Assembly: GCA_963971225.1 (NCBI GenBank)
Contig: OZ020267.1
Coordinates: forward strand, 152,821,920-152,885,919
Direction: 5' to 3'
Length of the DNA: 64,000 nt
From: Melieria omissa
Taxonomy: Eukaryota > Arthropoda > Insecta > Diptera > Ulidiidae
Shown here: piece after piece, positions 1 to 11,172 of the stretch
How the letters are laid out: every line of letters starts with the position of its first letter
Position numbering within the stretch: the first letter of the stretch is position 1
Translations under genes and position numbers: made by a program
Notes under the pieces: model-generated
Databases searched by the model: none
What the model was told of the DNA's origin: nothing
The model's input: only the letters and a program-made list of their open reading frames with translations

Positions 1-33
1 TTACTATTTAATTCATTGTCCTGTGCTTAACAG

Positions 34-3000
34 ATACCGCGAGGCGTCGGTTTCACCTGCGCTTTGGCTAAAAGAATCACTAAATGCATTCCGCGAAGCT
101 GTGCTCAATCTAAGTCAACCTAATCGTCCTTCAACGCATGCGCCACTCGAACGCACGGCACCTCCCTCGCCAGTGGCTTTGAATGTCGGTGCATTGAGCA
201 CACAATACTTGAGAACAGTTCCCGGTGAATCAGCCACTTCTGGCGCAAATACTCCAACAGCAGGCAGTAGTGGCTCTGGATCAGCTTTGGGCAACCAAAT
301 CACGCAGGCACAACAGCAAAAGGCAACACTGGATAATCTAGCGAAATTAATGAGTGCCTGTGTAATTTTACGCATCGAGGATTTTACACTATACCGCGTA
401 ACAACCTCAGGAAAGAAGCAAATGCCCAAAGAATTTGTTTCAGGTGGGTGCGTGGTGAATTTGAATTTATTTATATCTTCTTGTACTTTCTTAGCGCACA
501 TCATTCTCGTACAGTGAAATTGCACTGCTTACAATTAATTGGCTCATTACATTCGACGTGTTTTAATGCATTTCTTCACATTTGCTTCCCTTCCTTTCAC
601 TTTGCCTTTTTGCTTGTACTTTTGTCAAACATTTCACTTACGCTAAAACAGCACAACAAAAAAGGAAAATCAAAACAGGTGAATACAACTGTTATTACGA
701 GTGCCTCAGTGACTTCCTGGATCTCACATTATTAAAATGTTCAACAAGTCTTTATCAAACATTTTAAATTGTTGGTTCAATATTTTCAATGTTTACTTTC
801 AGGTGATAAGGAACGTTATTCCTTTCCGGCAGAAATGCCCATTCTACATGCGGAGTTTACTTACTTTTACTACCCTGGTGATTTTATATTTCCCCGTAAG
901 TAGCCGTCAATTTGTTAGCTATGCAAACAAGTAACCATCTAATAACTGTCTTTTACAGTACCGCCGTCCAAAGTTTTCGTACACATCAACCCATTGCAGG
1001 TTCATTTCGATCTGAACTCCATTTTGTGGTTTAATTCGTTTGCCTTAAACTTGCATGAGAGCTTACTGCGCACCAGCGTTGGCTCACCCAATTCCACCGC
1101 CCGTGGCTCGTTGTCCTCGGCCTCAAACGGCTCACAGACTCATGTGCCACACGTCGGTTCGCAGCTCTCGGTGATCGAGCAAGAGCCCAGCCTCATGTAC
1201 ATGGACGTTAAAGTGGAAGCCATTATGCCACGTATTGTCATCGAGTCGGCCGTGGATGCGCCCAATCAAAAGGATCGACCCAAAATTATGCAAATTCAAA
1301 TTTCACGCTTTGCTCTGACCAATATTCGTGAGATGGGCTCATCGCGAGCTGACTTGGCGCAAGCTCTCCACTCATTGCAAGAGGGTTCGCTTGTTTTCGG
1401 CACCGAGTTTCCATCGGTCAACGGCGATATGTGCATCGTTACCGATCGCATACTATCGCACGTAGCCGCCTCAGACGTGGCTGGAGTATCGCCACCGCAG
1501 CAACAACGTCAGTCGTCCAACACTTCGTTACCGAAGTCTTCCTCCACTCAAAATCTTTCACGCTATGCAATGTGGTCAGAGCCGCGCGATGTCTGGTGCA
1601 TTAAACTGGATCCGGTGTGGATTGATTTTCTGGGCGCTCGCTCACTGGGGCCGAACAAATCGATACCGTTCGTAGATGCAGTTCCTATAACACTGTGGTT
1701 GCACTCGGGTTCAGATGCCATGGCCACGGTGGCAGCCGGCTCCCGTTCCGCATCCCTGTCATCCACCGTAAAAGAATCCTCCATCGACACAAACATACAC
1801 CGCATGGACTACGAGAACAGCAACAATCGACCGCACAATCCTTTTCTCAGCGACGAGGACGTGCGAGTAGACTGGAAGACGCAGTCGTCTGCCGCCGCCT
1901 CTAGTAGTGTTGTAGCGGCGGATCGCACCGCCGACATGCACGCCATTGCGCATATATCGAATTTGGTGAGCGTGCAAATCGATCACTACCAATTCTTGTT
2001 CCTACTGCGCCTAGCCGAAGAAATGAACGAAATGACGACGTTCTTGTCACTCGATGCCGAACGTATTTTACAAAAGGTGAGCGCACGAAGGGTTTTTCTT
2101 ATATTCTATAAAATTTGTTTTTTTATTTGTTTTTGTGTCTTTCAATTAGCAAAATACGAAAAAGTCTATAATATTCGGTTGTGTCATACCGCAAATTGAA
2201 GTAACGCTCGTGATGCCCTCCCCAACACCTGGTAAGGAATCAAGTGGTGGTGATGCTGAAAGTGTCTTACCCGATTCAGCTAGTTTGGGTGATGATTTAC
2301 AAATGAATAGTAAGATTTTCTTTCGTTTTTTGCCTTTAGTTTTAAAATGAAATTCTAATCCCAAAAACTTCCACTCACAACAAATGTGTATTTTTCTTTA
2401 TATCACCGCCGCTTAAATAACACCTCTTCATTTGCTTGTTTTCCTACTAACGGTTTACGTTTCTCTTCGACTCTATTATTTGCAGTTATGTTTGGTAGGT
2501 AGACTGCGAATCTGCGACAGTCTTAAGCTTTAGCGGCAGAGTTGAATTGATCAAAAATTGAAAGTATAAACTTGTTTGTTGTTTCAGTTGAATTTAGGCA
2601 GTTCAGTTTAAGGCAGTGTGACAGCTCGTTCTATTATTTCAGTCGCAAAGTTTAATTTGTTTCAGTTGCCAACATTTGCAAATCTTTTCGTAAAACATTT
2701 TGCTTTCTTTTTTGCATAATCTCGATGTGTGTACGTAGCAGAATTCGTAGTAAACTATTTTTACACTAACGTTGGCAACCTTAGCGATATAGTAGACTCT
2801 TCGGGGCTCTAACTCAATACTGCATGTTCTGTCATACTAACGCTAAACCAGGAGGAATTTTAATCCAATTAAAATTTCTTCATGTTTTTTAATCCAAATA
2901 AATACTTTCAAGCAATCATTACTTGCTCTAATCGACTTACCACCTGTACTTGCTTACTGTGCGACACGTTTTCAATTGCAAACGCTGGATGTGTGTAAAC

Positions 3001-6000
3001 TCTTTCTTTCCAGGTACAAATACCACATGGCCTACTCCACCACCCTTGGATCAAATCAAAGGTAATACGTTTGGAAGTATTGAAACGCCCTCGCCGGTCA
3101 CAACTGAGCCGCCCTACGACTCCGGCCTGCCGCTCTCCAACCCCAACACACACGGGTAAGTCGCTGGCTCCTCTTTAAAATCGTATTTATTAAAACCTAT
3201 CCGCATTGCCAGTTACAATGTCCAAATCCAAAACACACCCACCATGGCGCCTTCAACACCCAGTCAAGCATCACGCCCCGACACCGGTGTCTACTCGCAG
3301 TCGATTACAATGTCAACGAAGAGCGTCCGATCTACGCGCACTTCCACCAGCGACTCGACCAGTATTACCAAGGAAATTAACTCTAGTGCGTATGCATTTT
3401 CTAGTCCGTAAACTGTTAACCTTTAAAAAGTTAATGTGCAAACGCCTACCACCACATGTAGGTCTCATGTCCATGAAGAAGGGCTTCTCCAGTTTCATGA
3501 CTTCTATTGACTCGGCAATAAAGTCGGGTGCGCCGGGTGATGATATCAGCGATACGTTCTCCATACAAAGTGACATCAGTTCTGATTCGGAGAATTTCGC
3601 CATTGTTATGGGAGACGACAAGACAACCGATTGCATTGATGTGATGTTCAGGTAAATGCAATGCAGCTTGGATTTGGATTTCAGACGAAAATGAAAACAC
3701 TTTCAGACTAAATCCCTTCACGAATGACACCAACCTGAAGGCATCGCCCGTTGAAGTGGCGAGTGAGGTGTGCGAGGAGCCTAATTACAAGACGAACTTG
3801 TCTTCGCCGTCGGAACCATCGGATGCGAGCACGTGGCGCCGCAGAGATTTGGTCTCGATGGCCACATTCAGGTAAGGCCCAAGCCTGCGAATGATTGAAT
3901 GACTGTATACAACAGTGGAAGATCTCCAAATAGGCTAACAACTGTTGAGCTGATACGCCAGAATGAGGGCAACAGCTCGTCGCTGCGGATTCAGGTGGCA
4001 GCCGTGTCGTGCGATGAGTGTGGTTCCATACCTTGGGACGAACTGCAGGTATGTTTTGCAACGGTTATCTCTGTGCAAAAGTTTTTTCATTTGACATTGT
4101 TTTATTTTTTCTGTGCTTATTGTTTACTGTTCATTTCTGTTGTTAAATGTTAAACCAATTTGTGTTTTTATACTTTTTCGTTTGTCTGATTTCATTAAAC
4201 TCAGCAATTTACCATAACCAGAAAAATGTACATATTTGAAGAGAAGATATGGCGAACACTAAGTTGTTGCCTTTTCGTTTTGTATTGAATATTTTAGTTG
4301 AGGAAATAAATAAAGATCAATGAAATAATTTCCATTAGAAACTATACGATTTAAATGTCTCGCTGAAACTTTTTTGCATGCCTAACAATTTCGATACTCT
4401 AAATTTTTCTACTCTCTCTCACAGTCAAAAATTTATTTAACCATATCATTTCTTTGCCATTTCAACATTCAATAAATTTTCAACTTTTCATTGAAAGATT
4501 AATTTCACACCTGTATTTTATCCGAGTACGTGCAAAAAAACATACGATTTAAATATTAATACATTACAAGTTATTCATATTGTAAGACTTATAATTTTAA
4601 CTTTACGATTTTTGTTTTCTCTTTTCTCTCTCTTTTCAACAAAATTCTCAATGTGTGCTAAATTGTCAACATGCATATTTACTTACATAATTCTTCTTTT
4701 GTCAACATACTTGTGAAATACGTAAATCCTATTCCAAAAACAACAACAACAACAACAATAATAATAATTTCGCACCAATGAAAACTTTTAATTGAACAAC
4801 ACAAATTTACCAACAAACAACATATCGATACAAAATTGCATATTAAAATACAACAACAACAAAAACGCCCCGCGAACCCTCTTCAAATCCATTCGATAAC
4901 AGAACGCGCAACAAGCAAACAAGGTATCTAAAAAAAAACTACTCCATTTTCAGTACGTTTATGCAAAATTCGACATTGAATTGAAATATTTCTTTGGTTG
5001 TGATTTAAACATTTTGATTTCGTACTTTGCTGCTTCTTGTTTCTATTTTACCAATAACCATTTATATTTTGCTTCATTTGCATTCTGATTGAATTATGTA
5101 CTTCGGCTACACGTAGTTGGCTAGTTGGTTTCCTTATCAGTTCAATTTGCTCTCTTACTTTTGGTTACGGTTTTGAAAATGCATTTGGGTTGTTTGGTAT
5201 TGCAAAAACAAGTCATTTGAGTACTGTTAGCATTAAGGAAGTAATTTTTGTAGATTGTGTAGTCGTCCTGTTCCTATGTTAATTATTGCAAGTCCACCTT
5301 GTATTCTCTATTGTAATCTGTTCATGTAAACAAGCGTGAATTTTATTGAATTTTATTCTCCACTCGTTTTAAATAAATGTATTGCCGTCAACTGATTAAT
5401 ATTTTGGCATCGGCTGCCGGTTGAGTTGACCTATCAGCGAACTGTGTTATAAAACTAAGACCAATTGGGCTATGCTATCAAATAAATGCGCAAATGCACT
5501 ATTTTATTTACCTCTTACTTTGTATACTAACTGCGACATCGGTGCCAGAATCGTTCGCATTAGTCGCTTTAAAAAATGAACGATTTGTTGCATTTGTTTC
5601 TAATCGAATATGCTTTCCGCCAGACCGCAGCAGTTGAGCATCGACTAATTGCATGTTAATCTAAATCTAATTTGCATTGGTTTGTAAATACAAGGGCACG
5701 CGACCCCGTCTCTCGTCTCCTAGAAATGCTCTACATTTGACATAGTTGGTAGAGTCCGACCGATACCAAATTTTTTGGCCGATGCCGATGCCGATTAATC
5801 GGCATCGGCCAATTATCAGCCGATGCCGATTAATCGGTCAAAAGGCCGAAAATCGGCCGATGCCGATGCCGATGCCGATTCCATAGAAAAAAAAACACGA
5901 ATGAATTCAATCAAAAACACAGCTTATTTTATAAAACAACAAAAGGAACTATTACATATATAATACATTTCATCACATTTATCACAAATTAACAAACGAA

Positions 6001-8882
6001 AACGAGAAAATAAACAACTAAAAACTAAATAAAATTACAAGAAAATTCAGAATTCAAAATTAATATCTCATGAAAATTGCTCATTCTATTTGGCACAAGC
6101 AATTAACAAAAGACCCAATAGCCAATATAGCTGAACAAGGTGTTGATGTAGCAAAAATAGATTAAAAATATCTGAAAAATATTGTCCCCTTAAGTATTTG
6201 TCATAAAATCCAAACAAATCTAAGGAGAAACCCCCTAATCAGGCAACACTGGTTTGTAACGTATAATAAAAATGTAATAAATATACAAAGCGAGATATGA
6301 AAAAGGAAGACAGTGCGATTCAGCTGCAAATAAAATCGTATTAAAAAATCGAAAATCGTAAAATCGACCAAAAAAACCGATGTGGCATCGGCCAAAAAAA
6401 GCCGATGTGGCATCGGCCAAAAAAGGCCGAAGCCGATGCCGATGCCGATTCTTTTTTTTTTGGCCGATGCCGATACTAGCCGATGCCGATACCAATTTTA
6501 TTGGCCGATACTAGCCGATGCCGATGCCGATGCCGATTAATCGGTCGGACTCTAATAGTTGGTACTTTGTGTTTCGAGTTTGAAGTTTGTCCATTAATTT
6601 GCTTTGTTGGCGTTTGCAATTATGTTCTTACTTTTAGTTAATTTGGTTGATTGTACATTTTTAATTGGCTTTTTGAATCTAACAAAGTGCAAAAATAAGA
6701 ACAACTGCTACGAACAACTGTGCCAACAACTTCCGCGACATGAGCTGCAGAGTCATGCTGCGTCGGGTCGAGACGGCACTCGTCGACACTGTGACAGTTA
6801 CTATAATTTTACATTCGTACACACGCCGCCTCCATTCCCAATTGGCAGCTGGTCATATTCATCACACCGCCACCACCGCCCAACGAACATCGACACACAC
6901 ATACACACTCGACACTGCACCAATCTGAAGGCAGCTACCTCGCTTCTTTGCACTGCATGTCCGCACCCTTTCAAAACCCGCGCATGACCTGCACCACGCA
7001 GCACATATTTGTTGTCTTTTGCGTGCCGTGGCGCTTTTCGTTCTAGTTGTGCATGCGTTGTTTAACAACTGCGAGTGGCCTTGCTCTGCTTTGCATCGCT
7101 TTGGAGTAGTGCTCAAAGTTAAACCAACTTCGTTTCTTCTTGGCATTTCACCTATCAAATGTCTGCATTTTCCTCTCTGTGTCGCACGTTTACAGACAAA
7201 GTTCGGCGCGCGTTGCAAGGCCTGGAACTTGGCGCCGTACAATCCTGAGCTGCCGCCCTGCATACGTCTAAGACTGGAGGAGACGCTGCATCCGCCGCAA
7301 GGCGCCATCAACATCACCGACAAGCGCTGCATTCAAAGGTAAAAGCAAACGCTCGAAAGACAAAGTGCAAAGTGAAATATTGCTCGCCTTTTCCTTGCAG
7401 CTGGTTCACGCATCACGCTGAAATACGCGTGAACGACATCAACTTGGACCTGTCCATGAGCACCGTTATCGGCCTGGGTGACTTGGCGGAGGATGAAATC
7501 ATCACAAATCCACTGCCTGTGAATGTAAGTGCCGCTCATGCAGAGTTCTTGAGTATTTCGTAATGGCGTCTGTTTTCGTTCAGATCACACTGGAAAATGT
7601 TAAAATCAACTTGATGGAAGATCGTCCGCCTGTCAATATTACCTCACCTGGCCCAGTGCCTATTCACTTGTCCATTGGCCGCATGCACATAGAGCGCGAC
7701 AAAAACGGCATCCTGAACATTCAGCCGATTGGTGAGTTGTGCTGCTGAGTACTCTGAGTCAAGCCGACATTATGCAATTTAATCACGCAGATGCAGCTTT
7801 GTCTGAAGCGGCGGCCGCCAAATATCCACTAGTGGCTGCGGCAGTAACGCCGCGCGACCGAGATCGCGATCGCGAATTGCTGTCCATGCAACTGGTGATG
7901 CAGCAGCTGAAAATGGACAATGATAATCTGCGCAAGCAGCTTGTGAATGCGAAAGAGAATTCAGAGTGCTACAGGTAACTTTGGAATTGCAAAAATTTTT
8001 AGTTTGTGTAATCGTTTTCCTTTCAGACAAAAGAGCAAACAGGAGAACGATGTCTTGCGGTCGTATCTGAAGGCAGCTCAAGATGACATCAGCATTTTGC
8101 TGGAGGAGAAGAAAGCACTACTTGACACCATACGTTCCTTACAGGTAAATGGTCGATTTGTGCAAAACAACTCACTTTGATAATTAGCACTCAAAATTAC
8201 ATTAGACAACACACACACCGCTAAAACTTACCTATCTGTCTAACTAAATCCACAACTTTCACCTTTGTTCGTATGATTTCCACTGCATTTCGATTTCACT
8301 TTACTCTTCACAATTTTTGCTACTGAATTTCACCGGTTTCGTCTTTTCAATGTGTTTGTATTTGTATTTTTTAACCTTTTTATATAAAGTTGAAAGTAAA
8401 TTCTTCAAACACTTCTAACTTAAGGATCAAAGGTCAGTTCTTGTATGGTCTGTCAAACGCACTGAATTGTATTTTGATTTGTAGAAAATGTATTCGTTCA
8501 TTTTACATTTCTGAATGTTTCTACGGAATGCGTTCGCTTTCCAGCTGAAGCGCATAAATTCTAAGAAAGCATCTGCAGTTTTGCGGCTGATTTTTAAATA
8601 GCTTAGTTTTACTTTTATGGCGGATTCAGCTCGAGAGATTTTTAAGCGAGTTGGCAGTCTCGCTTAGAATCCGTTAATTTTTAATAACCGTTTTTCTTTC
8701 TAATTTCAACTGTCAAGTTTGCACCTTCTCTAAGCCTTTTCTCAATTTCATACTTCGACACTATAACAAATAATATCTAGAAATGTTGTATGTTTGCTAT
8801 AACAATTGTTCTGAATCTCTTTTACGCACAGCTTCAACTGACATCATCGAATATAAGTAGGAAAAACGATGGGAACAGGTAG
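34..8882 (+). CDS. UHRF1BP1-like bridge-like lipid transfer protein (BLTP3 family), 3' part
   Basis: Spliced gene entering from the left edge, so the N-terminal chorein end is outside the window. Exons inferred from GT-AG sites and frame: 34-443, 803-895, 959-2076, 2150-2309, 3014-3155, 3213-3385, 3462-3651, 3707-3871, 3916-4048, 7196-7338, 7401-7524, 7584-7731, 7791-7974, 8027-8144, 8832-8882, giving about 1,116 codons and a TAG stop at 8880. A strong family signature is the stretch VFVHINPLQVHFDLNS spanning the start of exon 3. The last exons carry a coiled-coil (LLSMQLVMQQLKMDNDNL and the exon at 8027-8144) and hydrophilic Ser-rich linkers lie between. Known of the family: rod-shaped lipid channels of the VPS13/BLTP class acting on endosome or Golgi-derived vesicle contacts (human UHRF1BP1 and UHRF1BP1L/SHIP164; I recall the Drosophila orthologue as CG34126). 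Codon use is normal and I see no break. The exact stop-proximal exon is less certain than the rest. Confidence 0.92.
2486..2494 (+). other. Possible 9-nt microexon of the BLTP3-like gene
   Basis: Between the donor at 2310 and the acceptor before 3014 lies a stretch ending ATTATTTGCAG, then nine bases, then GTAGGT. Nine bases preserve the phase, so transcripts with and without it would both be in frame (insertion of three residues after an Asn codon). The polypyrimidine tract before it is moderate. This is an inference from splice-site shape only. Confidence 0.3.
4049..7195 (+). other. Large intron of the BLTP3-like gene with hAT-type insertion
   Basis: The intron lies between exons ending 4048 (codon CAG, phase 0) and starting 7196. 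I see no conserved exon inside. It is AT-rich and contains the 805-bp element at 5750-6554. The GC-richer segment at 6690-7000 has no frame that fits the flanking exons and is treated as non-coding. Confidence 0.7.
5750..6554. mobile_element. Non-autonomous hAT-type element with GCCGAT subterminal repeats
   Basis: The ends are TAGAGTCCGACCGAT and its exact reverse complement, and the element is flanked by a perfect 8-bp target duplication (atagttgg at 5742-5749 and 6555-6562), the hallmark of hAT transposition. Both subterminal regions (5760-5880 and 6370-6545) are built from dense tandem and inverted copies of the hexamer GCCGAT or its complement, as expected for transposase binding sites. 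The 480-bp core is AT-rich with no intact transposase. The target duplication is undecayed, so the insertion is probably recent. It sits in an intron of the BLTP3-like gene. Confidence 0.88.
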
Positions 8883-11172
8883 CACAACTGCATGGATTGC
8901 ATTCAGTGCTGTGGCGAAAATAACAATCCGTAAAGAGTCATTGAAGCGCATCTCCTTCTTCATATTTTGCAACTTTACAAGAAACATCACGCGAGGCAGC
9001 CCGCAGGACGTGCGCGACCAGCTAAGCCCATTGTCGTCTTTTGGTTCTGCAACGCTCATAAAAAAGCTCATTAGCTAAACCGAATTGTGCAAGGTTTCCG
9101 TTGACACTTGTACAAGTCCACGACGTATTTTTGCATACCCGCTGACTTTGCTCGTACTCCTATTTGCTTTGTTAGACTTTTGTTAAGTTGTAAAAAGACT
9201 GAACTGGTTAAATGAAAAAAGAAAGAATTGTCAAAACGTAAACTTTAGCTAGAATGTCTCCTTGCTTACGATTAGTCCTTAAGTATATGTAATCGGAGCT
9301 TTACTATTAAATAATTTACAAAATTTGTTATTCAATTTCTAAAAAAATAACTCTAGCTACATATGTCAACTTTACGATACATGAAAAAAACATTTCTACT
9401 GTTAAAAACTTCTCGATACGCATCAGGGGTTCACTTGAGAAATACAAAGAAGAAAAAGAAAAATATATATAGATTGCGATGTTCAAGAAGTAGGAAGAAG
9501 CGATTTGTGAACTTCATTACCGCATTGTTGTGATTTACTATCATATCAGTCATTATATTAACAGCGCCAAAATCGCTTTATTATTGCATACCTATAGAGA
9601 AAAATTATTCAACCGAAGACTTTGCGTGTTAATTATATTTCCGAATTCGACTATTAGCCCGGACAGGGGCAGTTGCCAGTGTTAGCACTACACTAAACGA
9701 TACGATATATATAAATGTGTTTTGGAATCGCGATGCCTGACTCCTAGTTATGGTATCTGCGATCTGCACTCGGACGCACATGGAAGGCGTCTTGTAAATT
9801 TCGTTAGCTGAATGTATTTAAATGTGATTCCTTCTGTTGCAATCCAAATTTTTACAAAATTATACATACACATACATACATGGTTATTTATTTGTTTGTA
9901 GCAAACTTAATGTGCGCGTTTTATGCTTTCGCCGTGCAAAATTTTTCCACAACTCTAGGAAACGCTTAACTAAAGGAAGCAATTGTGAGCTCGTTGAAGA
10001 AGACTTTGCTTATGAAATATTTACTTACTCGTTTGTACATATGTCATTGATATTAAATTTATTTCTCTCCATACTAAACATAAACTTTCAACTCTACATT
10101 ACTACAAGAGATATTGCAAAATCAAAACATTAATCGTGTATTCAAAGCAGAAGAAGCGAAATGAACTGCGTGCCCGCGCATTCAAATACAAATCAAACTA
10201 AATTTGCATCAGTTGAGGTTCAGCCAATACATAACACTCGATATTTTTAAATAGCTAAATCAAACATTTATTCTTACATACTGAATACCGAATCAACAAT
10301 GTATTTTAACGTATAACCATATATATGAGATTTTACCGTTTTGTTTTTGTAGCTAGGAATCAAATAGACACGTGCGACAGTTCGATTTTAACATTCAAAC
10401 GACTCATTATAAATTCGACAAGTGTCGCAAGTGTTGGCGCCATTCATTAACGTACATACGTCCGTAGAAAGAGTTGAATGTCGTTTAATTTCTTGCGTTT
10501 CGTTCGGTTTCATTCATGTAAATTGCAGTTTGTGAACTGAACGCCCAGGCCATAATAAAAACAATGTGAATAAACTTACAAATAGACATACACATACAAT
10601 ATTTGGACATTGTATGAGACATACTTGCAACTAGGCAGATGTTTCTTTGAAGCGAGCAATTTTAAATCAGAATCATTCGAGTACATTACTATATTATATA
10701 TACAAAGTAAAAGTTGTTGTTCCATGGAGTAAAATTAACTATGTATTTAAATTTTTAAAATTATAGTCAAGCAAACAATTATGAATGAAAATCAAAAGCA
10801 GAAATAAAATCTATTTAAGTATTTTTGTGGTGATGAAAAATGTGAACAGCTGTGCACGAGAAACGCGTAAGTACAATAACAACAACATTGAAGACAGATT
10901 TTCCCTTCGACAGATACAACTATTTGCATAATAATAAACTTGAAATGAATATCAAATGGTCGATTCAGTATTAGCTTTGTTCACCTCTGCTTACTAATTC
11001 AATCAATGTTTTTCTACAAAGTTGAGCTTAAGTTAGCATTTGTTATTCTAATTTTATAAATTATGCATAGTTTCCATGTTTCTAAATCGAGTTTATTAAA
11101 TATAAAATATATGTTCACATATTGCACACCTAGAGGCTTGTCTAGGTCGAGGGTCTCGACGCCCTTTCCGTT
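8883..11172. other. 3' UTR and convergent intergenic region
   Basis: This lies between the stop of the BLTP3-like gene and the stop of TBC1D19. It is AT-rich with no coding signal. The first canonical AATAAA for the plus-strand transcript that I noticed is at 10554-10559, which would imply a 3' UTR of up to 1.7 kb. A closer non-canonical signal cannot be excluded. Confidence 0.5.
11092..11097 (-). terminator. Poly(A) signal of TBC1D19
   Basis: AATAAA on the minus strand (tttatt on plus) lies about 76 nt downstream of the TBC1D19 stop codon and is the nearest canonical hexamer. Confidence 0.5.

Noticed and set aside
5750..6554. GCCGAT repeat arrays considered as a CRISPR array
   Set aside because: Repeats are six-base units without unique spacers, lie at the two ends of a transposon and belong to a eukaryote.
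6604..7004. Possible extra exon of the BLTP3-like gene
   Set aside because: No frame joins the flanking exons, and exon 4048 to 7196 already joins in phase with sensible protein.
8869..9078. 69-codon frame overlapping the end of the BLTP3-like gene
   Set aside because: It starts inside the last exon in another frame and lies in the 3' UTR.
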